From NCBI GenBank assembly GCA_016713305.1, contig JADJPK010000008.1, positions 434,001 through 498,000 of the forward strand: a stretch of 64,000 bases of DNA, written 5' to 3'. Made by a program: the position numbers and the translations under genes. The notes beneath the pieces were generated by a model. That model was not told the origin of the DNA. It made no database searches and worked only from the letters and a program-made list of their open reading frames with translations. Source of the stretch: Betaproteobacteria bacterium (GTDB taxonomy: Bacteria; Pseudomonadota; Gammaproteobacteria; Burkholderiales; Ga0077523). Positions 55,434 through 64,000 of the stretch are shown here, piece by piece (position 1 is the stretch's first letter; the number at the start of each line of letters is the position of its first letter).

Positions 55434-55965
55434 TGTCTTCCTCGGGGGGTGGGGAAACGTCCGCGGGCAAAGGCACCGATTCCTTCAGCACGCGGAACAT
55501 CTCGCGGAACGACTTCGGCGGCTTGCCCTGCGCCTCCTCGTGTCTTGCATTGCGGATCAGCGTTCGCATGCGCTGCGCGTCGATGCCCGGGTGAGCATTC
55601 AACAGTTCGCCCAGCGCGTGTTCGTCGGCGATCAGCCGGTCGCGCCAATGCTCCAGCCGATGCAGCCACGCGGTGTGCTCGCGTGACTGGCCTTCGAGGG
55701 CGCCGAGCTGGCGCCGGATAGGTTCCGCATCGACGTCGCGCATGAGCTTGCCGATGTACTGGAGCTGGCGGCGCAGGGCCCCGAATTTGTGGATTCGCCG
55801 TGCTTCGTCGATGGCCGCCCGGAGGGAGTCGGGCAGCTCGATGCGGGCGAGCCGGTCTGCGCTCAAGGCCACCAGGGCCTCGCCGAGGTCCTGGAGGGCG
55901 TTCATCTCGCGCTTGCGCTGAGACTTGCTCGGCGCGTCTTCGTGCTGGAAGGTGGGATCGGTCAT
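55426..55965 (-). CDS. yjgA: YjgA/DarP ribosome-associated protein
   Basis: A 179-residue basic protein. The features KSQRKREMNALQDLGEALVA, FGALRRQLQYIGKLMRDVDA and the C-terminal QRMRTLIRNARHEEAQGKPP match YjgA (DarP), which binds late 50S ribosomal precursors. The start at 55965 (MTDPTFQHED) is preferred over an upstream Met. It overlaps mog by eight bases and is divergent from pmbA, whose start is 52 bases away. Confidence 0.93.
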   Translation of the reverse strand: MTDPTFQHEDAPSKSQRKREMNALQDLGEALVALSADRLARIELPDSLRAAIDEARRIHKFGALRRQLQYIGKLMRDVDAEPIRRQLGALEGQSREHTAWLHRLEHWRDRLIADEHALGELLNAHPGIDAQRMRTLIRNARHEEAQGKPPKSFREMFRVLKESVPLPADVSPPPEEDNE

Positions 55966-56017
55966 GTCGCTTGCTATGATAAGTGATCGCGACTGCCCGT
56001 CCTTCGCGACTCCCCCC

Positions 56018-57383
56018 ATGCCCCGAGCCTCCGATCAAGTGAACAGCCCCGACGGATTTGCCTACGACCTCGACACCCTGAAGACGCTTGCCGCGGACAT
56101 CCTGCGCATGGCGGCGGAGCAGGGGGCCACCAGCGCCGAACTGGACCTGAGCGAGAGCCATGGCCAGTCCGTCTCGGTCCGGCGCGGCGAGGTCGAGACC
56201 ATCGAATACAACCGCGACAAAGGGGGGGGTGTCACCGTCTACGTGGGCACGCGCCGCGGCCACGCCTCCAGCGCGGATCTCTCGCGGGAGGCATTGCAGG
56301 ATACGGTGCGGGCAGCGGTTTCCATCGCACGGCATACGGCAGAGGACGATTGCGCGGGTCTTGCCGATCCCGATCTCCTGGCGAAGCGCCCCTCCGACCT
56401 GGATCTCTTTCATCCGTGGGAACTGGCCGTGGAAAGTGCCATCGACATCGCGCGCGAGTGCGAAGCCGCGGCACTCGCCGTGGATCCGCGCATCGGCAAT
56501 TCCGAGGGGGCGACGGTGGGTACTCATGCCTCTCATTTCGTGTACGCGAATTCCCTGGGCTTCATCGGCGGGTTCCCCGCCACCCGTCACAGCATTTCGT
56601 GCTCCGTTGTCGCCGGCAAGGGGGACGACATGCAGCGGGATGACTGGTACACGGTCTCGCGGATGCGCGACGGGCTGGAACCTGCCGAGGCCGTGGGGCG
56701 GGAGGCGGGGCGGCGCGCGGTGGCGCGCCTGGGCGGTCGCAAGATCACGACCCGGCAGTGCCCCGTATTGTTCGAGGGCACCCATCGCTTCGTCCCTGCT
56801 GAGCCACTTCGCGTCCGCAGCAAGCGGCGGCAGTCTCTACCGCAAGTCTTCATTTCTGCTCGACAGTCTGGGGCAGCCGATCTTCTCGCCGATCGTCCGC
56901 ATCCGTGATCTCGCGCACGTCCCCCGTGGCATGGCGAGCAGTTTCTTCGACGACGAAGGGGTGGCGACGCAGGACAGGGAGATCGTGACGGCAGGCGTGC
57001 TGAACGGCTACTTTCTGGGCTCGTATTCGGCGCGCAAGCTCGGCATGCGTTCCACCGGCAATGCAGGTGGAACGCACAATCTCGTCCTGGAGCCCACGGG
57101 CGAGAGCTTCGAAGAACTGCTCGCCACGATGGGCACCGGACTGCTGCTCACCGAAATGCTGGGCCACGGCCTCAACATGGTGACGGGCGACTACTCGCGT
57201 GGTGCCGCGGGCTTCTGGGTGGAGAATGGTGCGATCGCCTATCCGGTGCACGAGATCACCGTGGCGGGAAATCTCAAGACGATGTTCAAGGGAATCGTCG
57301 CGACGGGCTCGGACGTGCTGGTGCGTGGACCCCGGCAGTGCGGTTCCATTCTGATCGACGAACTGACCGTCGCAGGGGACTGA
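56018..57383 (+). CDS. pmbA: Metalloprotease PmbA/TldE, frameshifted
   Basis: About 454 residues when repaired. It matches PmbA/TldE: AELDLSESHGQSVSVRRGEV, TIEYNRDKGGGVTVYVGTRR, then after the break AASGGSLYRKSSFLLDSLGQ, ARKLGMRSTGNAGGTHNLVL, MGTGLLLTEMLGHGLNMVTG and RGAAGFWVENGAIAYPVHEI. TldD/TldE process microcin B17 and help turn over unstructured proteins; TldE lacks the HExxH site carried by TldD, as here. The frame shifts once near 56775, where GAGGGC has one base too many to give VLFEAPIASSLL. It is divergent from yjgA. Confidence 0.92.
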
Positions 57384-57408
57384 ACCCTCACTCCATCGGC
57401 ACGCCCTC

Positions 57409-58275
57409 ATGGCGCTTCGGGGTCTTTCCTGGTTCGGTATCGGCGGCGTTCCTCCGGGTGACGCCCCGGAGGCCTATCTGTGGGAGCGGCGGCTCCACTG
57501 GGTGATGATCGGGGTGGCGCTCCTGTCGGTCCCCGGCTTCTACTTCGAGGAACTGGCCTCGGGACGGCCCGCCCGCGTCCTCGGCGAGGTCATCGAGATC
57601 TTCATCCTCGTGGCGTTCACTGCCGAACTCGGATGGATGCTCCATCTCACGCGGTTCAAGGTGCGGTACCTGTTCCGCAACTGGCTCGACGTCCTGGTGA
57701 TCGTGTTCACGTTGGCGAGTCTCGTGGGTTTCGAGACCGAATGGGTCACGCTCGTGCGTCTCACCCGTGTTGCCATCGTCGGACTGCTGCTCATGCGGAC
57801 GTTCGCCGCCAGCAGAAAGGTATTCCGCAAGGGGGGGCTGCCCTATCTCCTGGTGTTCGGTTTCGTCGTCCTGCTCTTGTCAGGCTTCGGGTTCTACTGG
57901 CTGGAACCGACGGTGCACAGCTACGGGGAAGGACTGTGGCTGGCAGTCGTGACCGGCGCGACCATCGGATACGGGGACTTCGTTCCTACCACGACCGCAG
58001 CGCGCTTCTTCGCCGTCTTCATCGTGGTCGTGGGCGTTGCCACGATGTCGATGGTGACGGCGAGCATCGCGGCGCTGCTGATCGGCGAGGACGAGCGCCG
58101 TCTGCGCCAGGAGATGCACGAGGACGTCCGTACGATGCGCGTCGAGATCGCCAGGCTCATCACCGACGAGGAGAGGACGATCATCCGGGAACTGCACCGG
58201 GACGTCCGCCATTTGCGGGGAGAACTGGAGTCGGTGCGCGAGGAGATCGAGGCGCTTCGCCGCGCGCGCGGCTAG
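57409..58275 (+). CDS. Voltage-gated-type potassium channel with coiled-coil tail
   Basis: A 288-residue protein with six predicted membrane helices. The selectivity filter is GATIGYGDFVP, between the last two helices. The fourth segment has spaced Arg residues (LVRLTRVAIVGLLLMRTFAA), as in voltage sensors. The C-terminal 60 residues are a charged coiled coil (IRELHRDVRHLRGELESVRE), probably for tetramer assembly. It should conduct K+ across the inner membrane. It starts 25 bases after pmbA and may be co-transcribed with it. Confidence 0.92.
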   Translation: MALRGLSWFGIGGVPPGDAPEAYLWERRLHWVMIGVALLSVPGFYFEELASGRPARVLGEVIEIFILVAFTAELGWMLHLTRFKVRYLFRNWLDVLVIVFTLASLVGFETEWVTLVRLTRVAIVGLLLMRTFAASRKVFRKGGLPYLLVFGFVVLLLSGFGFYWLEPTVHSYGEGLWLAVVTGATIGYGDFVPTTTAARFFAVFIVVVGVATMSMVTASIAALLIGEDERRLRQEMHEDVRTMRVEIARLITDEERTIIRELHRDVRHLRGELESVREEIEALRRARG

Positions 58276-58467
58276 ACATCTTCCGGGGATTCCAGAGCCT
58301 TGTCTCGGCGCTGTTCATTCGCCACGAGCATCTGGCGACCGATTCCGCGCCGGGCGGAGCCCGCATCAGGCCGTTGCGTTGCGTGATGCAGCGATCTGGC
58401 CAGCACGGCGTGCGCACTTGCGGTGAGATAATGCGAGCGTCAGCCACCCTCACACCCGCACACCGCC

Positions 58468-59601
58468 ATGGCCACCATCAGCTATCTCACCACTGCCCAG
58501 TTCGATTTCGGCGCCATCCGCCTCGTCTCGCAGGAGTGCGTGCGGCTTGGAATCCGTCACCCGCTCATCGTCACCGACAAGGGCATCCGGGCCGCAGGCC
58601 TGCTGGACAAGCTGCAGGAGGCGCTCGACGCCTCCTTGGGATTCGACGTGTTCGACGAGACGCCGCCGAATCCCACGGAAGCGGCGACGCTTTCCGCATT
58701 GGCCCGCTACCGGGCTGTCGCGGCAGACGGCGTGATCGCGATGGGCGGCGGATCGTCGATCGATCTGGGCAAGGCCCTGGTGCTGCTCGCGACGCATCCC
58801 GAACCGCTCGTTCAGTACGCCGCCGTGGAAGGGGGCGCAGGAAAGATCACGGCAGCAGTCGCACCGCTCATCGCGATTCCCACGACGGCGGGAACCGGCA
58901 GCGAAGTCGGCCGAGGTTCCGTCATCGTGCTGAACGACGGCCGCAAACTGGGGCTGCTGTCGCCGCATCTGCTGCCCAAGGTGGCCATCTGCGATCCGGA
59001 GCTGACGCTCGGTCTGCCCCCCCTGCTCACGGCAGCCACGGGCATGGACGCGATGGCGCATTGCATCGAGACCTTCCTGTCGCCCCTGATCAATCCGCCG
59101 GCCGAAGCGATCGCGCTGGATGGCCTGGCGAAGTGCGCGCTGTACCTGGAGCGGGCCACGCGCGACGGTTCCGACCGCGACGCGCGCTGGAACATGATGA
59201 TGGCCGCGATGGAAGGCGCGCTGGCGTTCCAGAAGGGGCTGGGCGCCGTTCATGCGCTTTCCCATCCGTTGGGAGCATTGAAGGATCTGAAACTGCATCA
59301 CGGCACATTGAACGCAGTGCTGTTGCCCGAGGTCATCCGGTTCAATGCCGAGCACGTCGGCGACAAGCTGATCGGCATGGCGGCGGTGATGGGGCTGGAG
59401 CCGGGGGCGGATGTGGCCCGAGCCATCGCGGATCTGAACCAGCGTCTCGGTTTGCCGCCGGGGCTCAAGTCCATGGGCGTGCCAAAGGAAGCGCTGAGCG
59501 CCATCGCGGAAGCCGCGCCTAAAGACCACTGCCACGCGACCAATCCGCGCAAGGCCACCGTGGCGGAGTATCTGGCTATCCTGGAAGCTTCCTGGATCTG
59601 A
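58468..59601 (+). CDS. Iron-containing alcohol dehydrogenase
   Basis: A 377-residue class III ADH. The cofactor site is GVIAMGGGSSIDLGKALVLL, the substrate region IPTTAGTGSEVGRGSVI, and the metal ligands come from TGMDAMAHCIETFLSPLINP, AVHALSHPLGALKDLKLHHG and the late His in DHCHATNPRKA. It reduces or oxidises an alcohol/aldehyde pair with NAD(P); the substrate is not evident. The 192 bases before it contain no gene that I recognise. Confidence 0.92.
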   Translation: MATISYLTTAQFDFGAIRLVSQECVRLGIRHPLIVTDKGIRAAGLLDKLQEALDASLGFDVFDETPPNPTEAATLSALARYRAVAADGVIAMGGGSSIDLGKALVLLATHPEPLVQYAAVEGGAGKITAAVAPLIAIPTTAGTGSEVGRGSVIVLNDGRKLGLLSPHLLPKVAICDPELTLGLPPLLTAATGMDAMAHCIETFLSPLINPPAEAIALDGLAKCALYLERATRDGSDRDARWNMMMAAMEGALAFQKGLGAVHALSHPLGALKDLKLHHGTLNAVLLPEVIRFNAEHVGDKLIGMAAVMGLEPGADVARAIADLNQRLGLPPGLKSMGVPKEALSAIAEAAPKDHCHATNPRKATVAEYLAILEASWI

Positions 59602-59670
59602 GGGCAGGTCGTTCGTCAGCCAGTGAACCGCTTGCGCGGATCATCGCGGGCGCGGCGTTCTCTCTCCGAA

Positions 59671-59850
59671 TCAGCAGCAGCGCGTCACGCCGCTCCACTT
59701 GCGGTCCTGCTCGGACGCGAAGAACTCCCTCTCGGTGAGTGGCGGCGCCTCGGGGTGGGTGCGCCGATGCCGCTCCAGATAACGCTCGTAGGCGTCGTCG
59801 CCCGACACCTCGCGCAGATAGTCCCAGAGCTTCTTCAGATCGTCACGCAT
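59671..59850 (-). CDS. YbdD/YjiX-family small protein (DUF466)
   Basis: A 59-residue protein, MRDDLKKLWDYLREVSGDDA at the start and FFASEQDRKWSGVTRCC at the end. The 'DYLRE..G.DAYERYLERHR..HP..P..TEREFF..' pattern is the YbdD/DUF466 signature. In many bacteria this gene follows cstA directly, as here (100 bases after cstA, same strand), and the two are thought to act together in pyruvate or peptide uptake. It is short and easily missed by gene callers. Confidence 0.9.
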   Translation of the reverse strand: MRDDLKKLWDYLREVSGDDAYERYLERHRRTHPEAPPLTEREFFASEQDRKWSGVTRCC

Positions 59851-59950
59851 GGTCTCTGGCCCCTGGCGCCGGATCGGTGATTGCGGGGGCGGGAGCGAAA
59901 GATCGAGTGTCCGGAGCGCGCGTCGCGTCGCCCCGGACGTGCACCAGCGT

Positions 59951-62014
59951 TCAGTCGCGCGCCCACGCGAGTTGCGTTTGCGTATGCGGAGATTCAGACA
60001 ATGCCTGCACCGGCTCGCCCGCGAGGAAACGGCGTGCCATGCGCAGCATGTCGAGGATCACCACCCACAGGATGATCGCGAACAGGAGTGCCAACGCGGC
60101 GTCGATCCGCTGGCCGAAAATGAGCGACGGCGCGGAGGCGATCTTCTCGGGAGGCAAGGTGCCTGCGGCAAGATCCGCCGCGAGCTTGTTCGCGCCCGAC
60201 AGGAAACCGACGGCGGGATTGGGGCTGAACACCTTCTCCACGGCCGCACTCGTGCACACGACCGCGAGCCAGGTGAGCGGCAGGCCGGTCACCCACGCAT
60301 ACCGTACCTTGCCCATCTTGATGATGATGCCGGTACACACGGTGAGCGCGATCCCCGCGAGCAACTGGTTGGAGATCCCGAACAGCGGCCAGAGGATGTT
60401 CACGCCCCCGAGCGGATCCTGCACACCCTGCACCAGGAAGTAGCCCCAGGCCGCGACGAACACGACGCTTGCGAACACGGTTGCGGGATAGGAAGACACG
60501 TCGCCCAGTTTCGGGGATACGTGCTTCAGCAGATCCTGCAGCATGAAACGTCCCACGCGCGTGCCGGCGTCCAGAGTGGTCAGGATGAACAGCACCTCGA
60601 ACATGATGGCGAAGTGGTACCACATCGCCAGCATCTTGCCGCCGAACGTGCTGTGGAAGATCGTCGCCATGCCCACGGCCAGGGAGGGCGCGCCGCCCAC
60701 ACGAGCGAACAGCGTCTTCTCGCCCATCTCGCTGGCCAGGGTGTTCATCTGGTCCACCGTGACAGGGAATCCCCACGACGTGATCTTCGCCACCGCGTCG
60801 GCTGCTTCCTTGCCCACAACGCCTGCCGCGCTGTTGATGGCGAAATAGACGCCGGGCTCCATCACGGTCGCCGCGATCACCGCCATGATGGCGACGAACG
60901 ACTCGAGGGCCATGCTGCCGTAGCCGATCATGCGGATCTCGCGCTCGTTGGCGAGCAGCTTGGGCGTCGTGCCGGAGGACACCAGCGAGTGGAAGCCGGA
61001 GATGGCGCCGCAGGCGATGGTGATGAAGACGAAGGGGAAGAGCGTGCCCTTGAAGATGGGGCCGGTGCCGTCGATGAACTGCGTGATGGCGGGCATCTTG
61101 ACCTCGGGGGCCGTCAGCAGGATGGCGCCTGCCAGCATGAACACCACGCCCAGCTTGAGGAAGGTGGAGAGATAGTCCCGGGGTGCCAGCAGCAGCCAGA
61201 CAGGCAGTGCCGCCGCGGAGAATCCGTAGATCATCACGAACCAGGCGCACTGCATGTCGTCCCAGTCGAACATGCCCTTGAGGGAATCGGACTCGTTGAT
61301 GACCCCGCCGCCCCACACGCAGACGAGAAGCAGGGCAATGCCGATGAGCGAGCCTTCGAGCACCCGCCCGGGGCGGATCCCGCGCATGTAGATGCCGATC
61401 AGCATCGCCACGGGGATGGTGCCCAGCACCGTCGCCGTCGCCCACGGGCTGTGCTTCATTGCCTTGACGATCACGAGACCCAGCACGGCGATGAGGATGA
61501 TGATGATCATCAGGGCACCGATCATTGCGGCCCAGCCGCCGACGGCACCGAGTTCGTCCTTGGCCATCTGACCCAGGGAACGGCCGTCGCGCCGGGTGGA
61601 GCAGAACATGGTCACCATGTCCTGCACACAGCCGCCGAGGACCGAACCGACGAGAATCCACAGCGTGCCGGGCAGGTAGCCGAACTGCATGGCGAGCGTC
61701 GGTCCGATGAGCGGTCCCGGACCGGCGATGGCGGCGAAGTGGTGTCCGAAGGCGACCCACTTGTTCGTGGGCACGAAATCGCGTCCGTTGTTGAAGCGTT
61801 CCGCCGGCGTGGCGCGTGTCTCGTCGAGCACCAGCACCTTGGCGCATATCCAGGCACTGTAGAAGCGGTACGCGATGAGGTACGTGCATACGGCTGCGGC
61901 GATGAACCACATGGCGTTGATCGACTCGCCCCTGTGGAGCGCGATGCCGCCGATGGCCGAGGCGCCGAGGATGGCGATGGCCACCCAGATCAGCTTGGAC
62001 AGGACGTTGGGCAT
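59951..62014 (-). CDS. cstA: CstA-family carbon starvation/pyruvate transporter
   Basis: A 687-residue protein with about 16–18 membrane helices. Conserved CstA features include DFVPTNKWVAFGHHFAAIAG near residue 80, PGPLIGPTLAMQFGYLPGTL, ISGFHSLVSSGTTPKLLANE and WPLFGISNQLLAGIALTVCT. E. coli CstA imports peptides and pyruvate when carbon is scarce. It is the first gene of a leftward cstA–ybdD pair. The upstream side, shared with divergent glyA, is about 256 bases. Confidence 0.94.
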   Translation of the reverse strand: MPNVLSKLIWVAIAILGASAIGGIALHRGESINAMWFIAAAVCTYLIAYRFYSAWICAKVLVLDETRATPAERFNNGRDFVPTNKWVAFGHHFAAIAGPGPLIGPTLAMQFGYLPGTLWILVGSVLGGCVQDMVTMFCSTRRDGRSLGQMAKDELGAVGGWAAMIGALMIIIILIAVLGLVIVKAMKHSPWATATVLGTIPVAMLIGIYMRGIRPGRVLEGSLIGIALLLVCVWGGGVINESDSLKGMFDWDDMQCAWFVMIYGFSAAALPVWLLLAPRDYLSTFLKLGVVFMLAGAILLTAPEVKMPAITQFIDGTGPIFKGTLFPFVFITIACGAISGFHSLVSSGTTPKLLANEREIRMIGYGSMALESFVAIMAVIAATVMEPGVYFAINSAAGVVGKEAADAVAKITSWGFPVTVDQMNTLASEMGEKTLFARVGGAPSLAVGMATIFHSTFGGKMLAMWYHFAIMFEVLFILTTLDAGTRVGRFMLQDLLKHVSPKLGDVSSYPATVFASVVFVAAWGYFLVQGVQDPLGGVNILWPLFGISNQLLAGIALTVCTGIIIKMGKVRYAWVTGLPLTWLAVVCTSAAVEKVFSPNPAVGFLSGANKLAADLAAGTLPPEKIASAPSLIFGQRIDAALALLFAIILWVVILDMLRMARRFLAGEPVQALSESPHTQTQLAWARD

Positions 62015-62270
62015 TTCAGGGTTCTCCTCCCGTTGGATGTCGCGTGCCCGCGGGCAGCCGCGGATGTGTTCTCCCGTTCCGGCAGGGCCACCCTGTGTCG
62101 AACCCCGCCAGCGAACGACGGATCATACGACAAGGCCATCGCCCAATGCGATGTGCAGTGCGGCAACTCCCTCAATGGCAAGGCGTTTTCCACAGTTTCC
62201 GGGACGGCACCCGGAGGGAGGCAGCGGCGCGGGTGGTAACATCCCGGGCCTCTCCCCAGGCAGGACCGCC

Positions 62271-63536
62271 ATGTTCAGCAGCCAAGACACCATCGCCGGG
62301 TTCGACCCCGAGCTTTCCCAGGCCATCGAGGCCGAGATCGCGCGCCAGGAAGATCACATCGAACTCATCGCCTCGGAAAATTACACGAGTCCCCGAGTGC
62401 TGGAAGCCCAGGGTTCGGTTCTGACGAACAAGTACGCGGAAGGGTATCCGGGCAAGCGCTACTACGGCGGCTGCGAGCACGTGGACGTGGCGGAACAGCT
62501 CGCCATCGATCGGTGCAAGAAGCTCTTCGGTGCCGAGTTCGCCAACGTGCAACCGCACTCCGGATCGCAGGCGAACCAGGCGGTATACGCCGCGGTCCTC
62601 AAGGCCGGCGACACGATTCTTGGCATGTCGCTGGCCCACGGCGGACACCTCACGCATGGATCGCCGGTCAATCTTTCCGGCAAGCTCTACCACGCCGTCG
62701 CGTACGGCATGACGGCGGACGAGGCCATCGACTACGACGAAGTCGCCCGGCTGGCCGCGGAACACAAGCCTCGCCTGATCGTGGCCGGCGCATCGGCCTA
62801 CGCTCTGCGCATCGACTTCAAGCGATTCCGGGAAATCGCCGACGCGGTGGGCGCTTACCTGATGGTGGACATGGCGCACTACGCCGGTCTGGTGGCGGCA
62901 GGGCTGTACCCCAACCCGGTCGGCATCGCCCACTTCGTCACGAGCACCACGCACAAGACGCTTCGCGGGCCACGGGGCGGCATCATCCTGGCGGGCGCAG
63001 AGCACGAGAAGATCATCAATTCCGCGATCTTTCCCGGGATCCAGGGCGGGCCTCTCATGCACGTGATCGCAGCCAAGGCGGTCGCATTCAAGGAGGCGAT
63101 GACCCCGGCCTTCAGGCAGTACCAGACCCAGGTGATGGACAATGCCATGGTGCTCGCGAAGGTGCTGGCGGAGCGGGGGTTGCGCATCGTGTCCGGCCGC
63201 ACGGAAAGTCACATGTTCCTGCTGGACCTGCGCGCCAAGAAGATCACCGGCAAGGATGCCGAAGCCGCGCTGGGCCGGGCCCACATCACCGTCAACAAGA
63301 ATGCCATACCGAACGATCCGGAGAAGCCGTTCGTGACCTCCGGCATCCGGATCGGCTCGCCTGCCATGACGACGCGAGGCTTCAGGGAACTGGAAGCCGA
63401 ACGGCTCGCCAATCTCGTCGCCGACGTCCTCGACGCTCCGCAGGACGACGCCGTGATTGCCCGGGTCGCGGATGACGTGAAGGCGATGTGCGCGAAGTTT
63501 CCCGTCTACGAATCGTCGGCGGGCCGCAGCCGCTGA
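62271..63536 (+). CDS. glyA: Serine hydroxymethyltransferase GlyA
   Basis: A 421-residue PLP enzyme of normal length. It has HIELIASENYTSPRVLEAQG, NKYAEGYPGKRYYGGCEHVD, FANVQPHSGSQANQAVYAAV, MVDMAHYAGLVAAGLYPNPV, the PLP lysine in TSTTHKTLRGPRGG and the C-terminal TSGIRIGSPAMTTRGF. It interconverts serine and glycine with tetrahydrofolate. The start at 62271 is standard; the open frame continues upstream without protein character. nrdR begins 101 bases after the stop, a common order in betaproteobacteria. No glycine riboswitch is seen upstream. Confidence 0.96.
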   Translation: MFSSQDTIAGFDPELSQAIEAEIARQEDHIELIASENYTSPRVLEAQGSVLTNKYAEGYPGKRYYGGCEHVDVAEQLAIDRCKKLFGAEFANVQPHSGSQANQAVYAAVLKAGDTILGMSLAHGGHLTHGSPVNLSGKLYHAVAYGMTADEAIDYDEVARLAAEHKPRLIVAGASAYALRIDFKRFREIADAVGAYLMVDMAHYAGLVAAGLYPNPVGIAHFVTSTTHKTLRGPRGGIILAGAEHEKIINSAIFPGIQGGPLMHVIAAKAVAFKEAMTPAFRQYQTQVMDNAMVLAKVLAERGLRIVSGRTESHMFLLDLRAKKITGKDAEAALGRAHITVNKNAIPNDPEKPFVTSGIRIGSPAMTTRGFRELEAERLANLVADVLDAPQDDAVIARVADDVKAMCAKFPVYESSAGRSR

Positions 63537-63637
63537 GCACCGGCTCCCCAGGGTGATGCCGCCGCCAGGAAAGCAGAAGTGCAGAACGCTCGTTCGCTGA
63601 TTGCGCGTGAGGGCCGGAGTACTGTGCCCGAAATTCC

Positions 63638-64000
63638 ATGAAGTGCCCGTTCTGTGGCCATCTGGATACGCAGGTGGTGGATTCGCGGGTAAGCGAGGAT
63701 GCCGACAGCGTCCGCCGCCGCCGGCGCTGCCTGGCATGCGACAAGCGATTCACCACCTTCGAGCGTGTCGAACTGCGGATGCCGCAGATCGTGAAGACCA
63801 GCGGCAGCCGGGCGGAGTTCGATGAGCGCAAGCTGCGCACGAGCTTCACGCGGGCCTTGCACAAGCGTCCGGTTCCTACCGAGCAGGTCGACGCCGCGAT
63901 TCAGCGGATCACGCAGCGGTTGCTGGCGCTGGGCGAGCGGGAGATTGCCTCGCGGGCCGTGGGACAGATGGTCATGAAGGAACTGTACAAGCTCGACAAG
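63638..64000 (+). CDS. nrdR: Transcriptional repressor NrdR (partial)
   Basis: The first 121 residues of NrdR; the gene runs off the window. The zinc ribbon is MKCPFCGHLDTQVVDSRVSE followed by RRRRRCLACDKRFTTFERVE, and the ATP-cone domain begins PQIVKTSGSRAEFDERKLRT. NrdR senses (d)ATP and represses ribonucleotide reductase operons. About 30–40 residues remain outside the window. Its ATG at 63638 follows glyA by 101 bases. Confidence 0.96.
   Translation, partial: MKCPFCGHLDTQVVDSRVSEDADSVRRRRRCLACDKRFTTFERVELRMPQIVKTSGSRAEFDERKLRTSFTRALHKRPVPTEQVDAAIQRITQRLLALGEREIASRAVGQMVMKELYKLDK

Noticed and set aside
62015..62270. Glycine riboswitch upstream of glyA
   Set aside because: None of the conserved glycine aptamer motifs is present; the region reads as a plain divergent promoter area between cstA and glyA.

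Overview
This 64 kb window comes from a GC-rich Gram-negative chromosome, most likely a betaproteobacterium. The gene order mog–yjgA next to pmbA, glyA followed by nrdR, a glcDEF operon, PEP-CTERM sorted proteins and many lipoproteins all fit that group. I see no phage, integrase, transposase, CRISPR array, rRNA or tRNA gene. The assignment is an inference from gene content and was not tested by any search.

Layout. 1–6 kb: a truncated diguanylate cyclase, an EamA transporter, small exported proteins, a Sel1-repeat protein and an operon of three lipoproteins (COG3014-type, YcfL-like, LpoB). 6–14.4 kb: a beta-propeller protein, a NarX/NarL-type two-component pair, a 907-residue TonB-dependent receptor, a PEP-CTERM protein and a second response regulator that is a close paralogue of the first. 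14.4–17.2 kb: a membrane metalloprotease, a TPR lipoprotein, an unknown protein and a small cytochrome with a CX3CH motif. 17.2–24.4 kb: a leftward glycolate operon (hyi, EamA transporter, glycerate kinase, glcD, glcE, glcF). 25.3–29.3 kb: YfbK–MoxR–VWA trio. 29.3–36.5 kb, leftward: glpD, a MASE1-PAS-GGDEF-EAL protein and a GspE/PilB-type ATPase. 36.5–40.7 kb: a cobalamin riboswitch followed by two PEP-CTERM genes (one DUF4465) and a TonB-dependent receptor. 40.9–46.9 kb: amtB and a four-gene MacA/MacB-like ABC exporter. 47–64 kb: mostly housekeeping and metabolic genes (enolase-superfamily enzyme, YqhA, D-aminoacylase-like enzyme, MFS transporter, mog, yjgA, pmbA, K+ channel, Fe-ADH, cstA with ybdD, glyA, nrdR).

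Most interesting. (1) The riboswitch-led operon at 36.5–40.7 kb looks like a B12 uptake locus in which two exosortase-sorted surface proteins accompany the receptor, a likely functional counterpart of the accessory B12-binding surface proteins of Bacteroidetes. (2) The TonB/PEP-CTERM locus at 7–14 kb carries four exact copies of the palindrome GGGA-N5-TCCC, three of them in the intergenic region before the receptor; this is a good operator candidate for the two NarL-type regulators. (3) Two intergenic regions (18.44–18.72 and 44.13–44.44 kb) are built of palindromic repeats. (4) A GspE-type ATPase with an MshEN-like N-terminus overlaps the gene of a GGDEF-EAL protein, suggesting a c-di-GMP-controlled secretion or pilus motor.

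Sequence quality matters. Between about 25.4 and 36.1 kb almost every gene is broken by many single-base frameshifts although the protein sequence stays conserved in alternating frames; elsewhere only six isolated frameshifts occur, several in G or A runs. This is most simply uncorrected assembly error, not gene decay. Coordinates of genes in that block are approximate.
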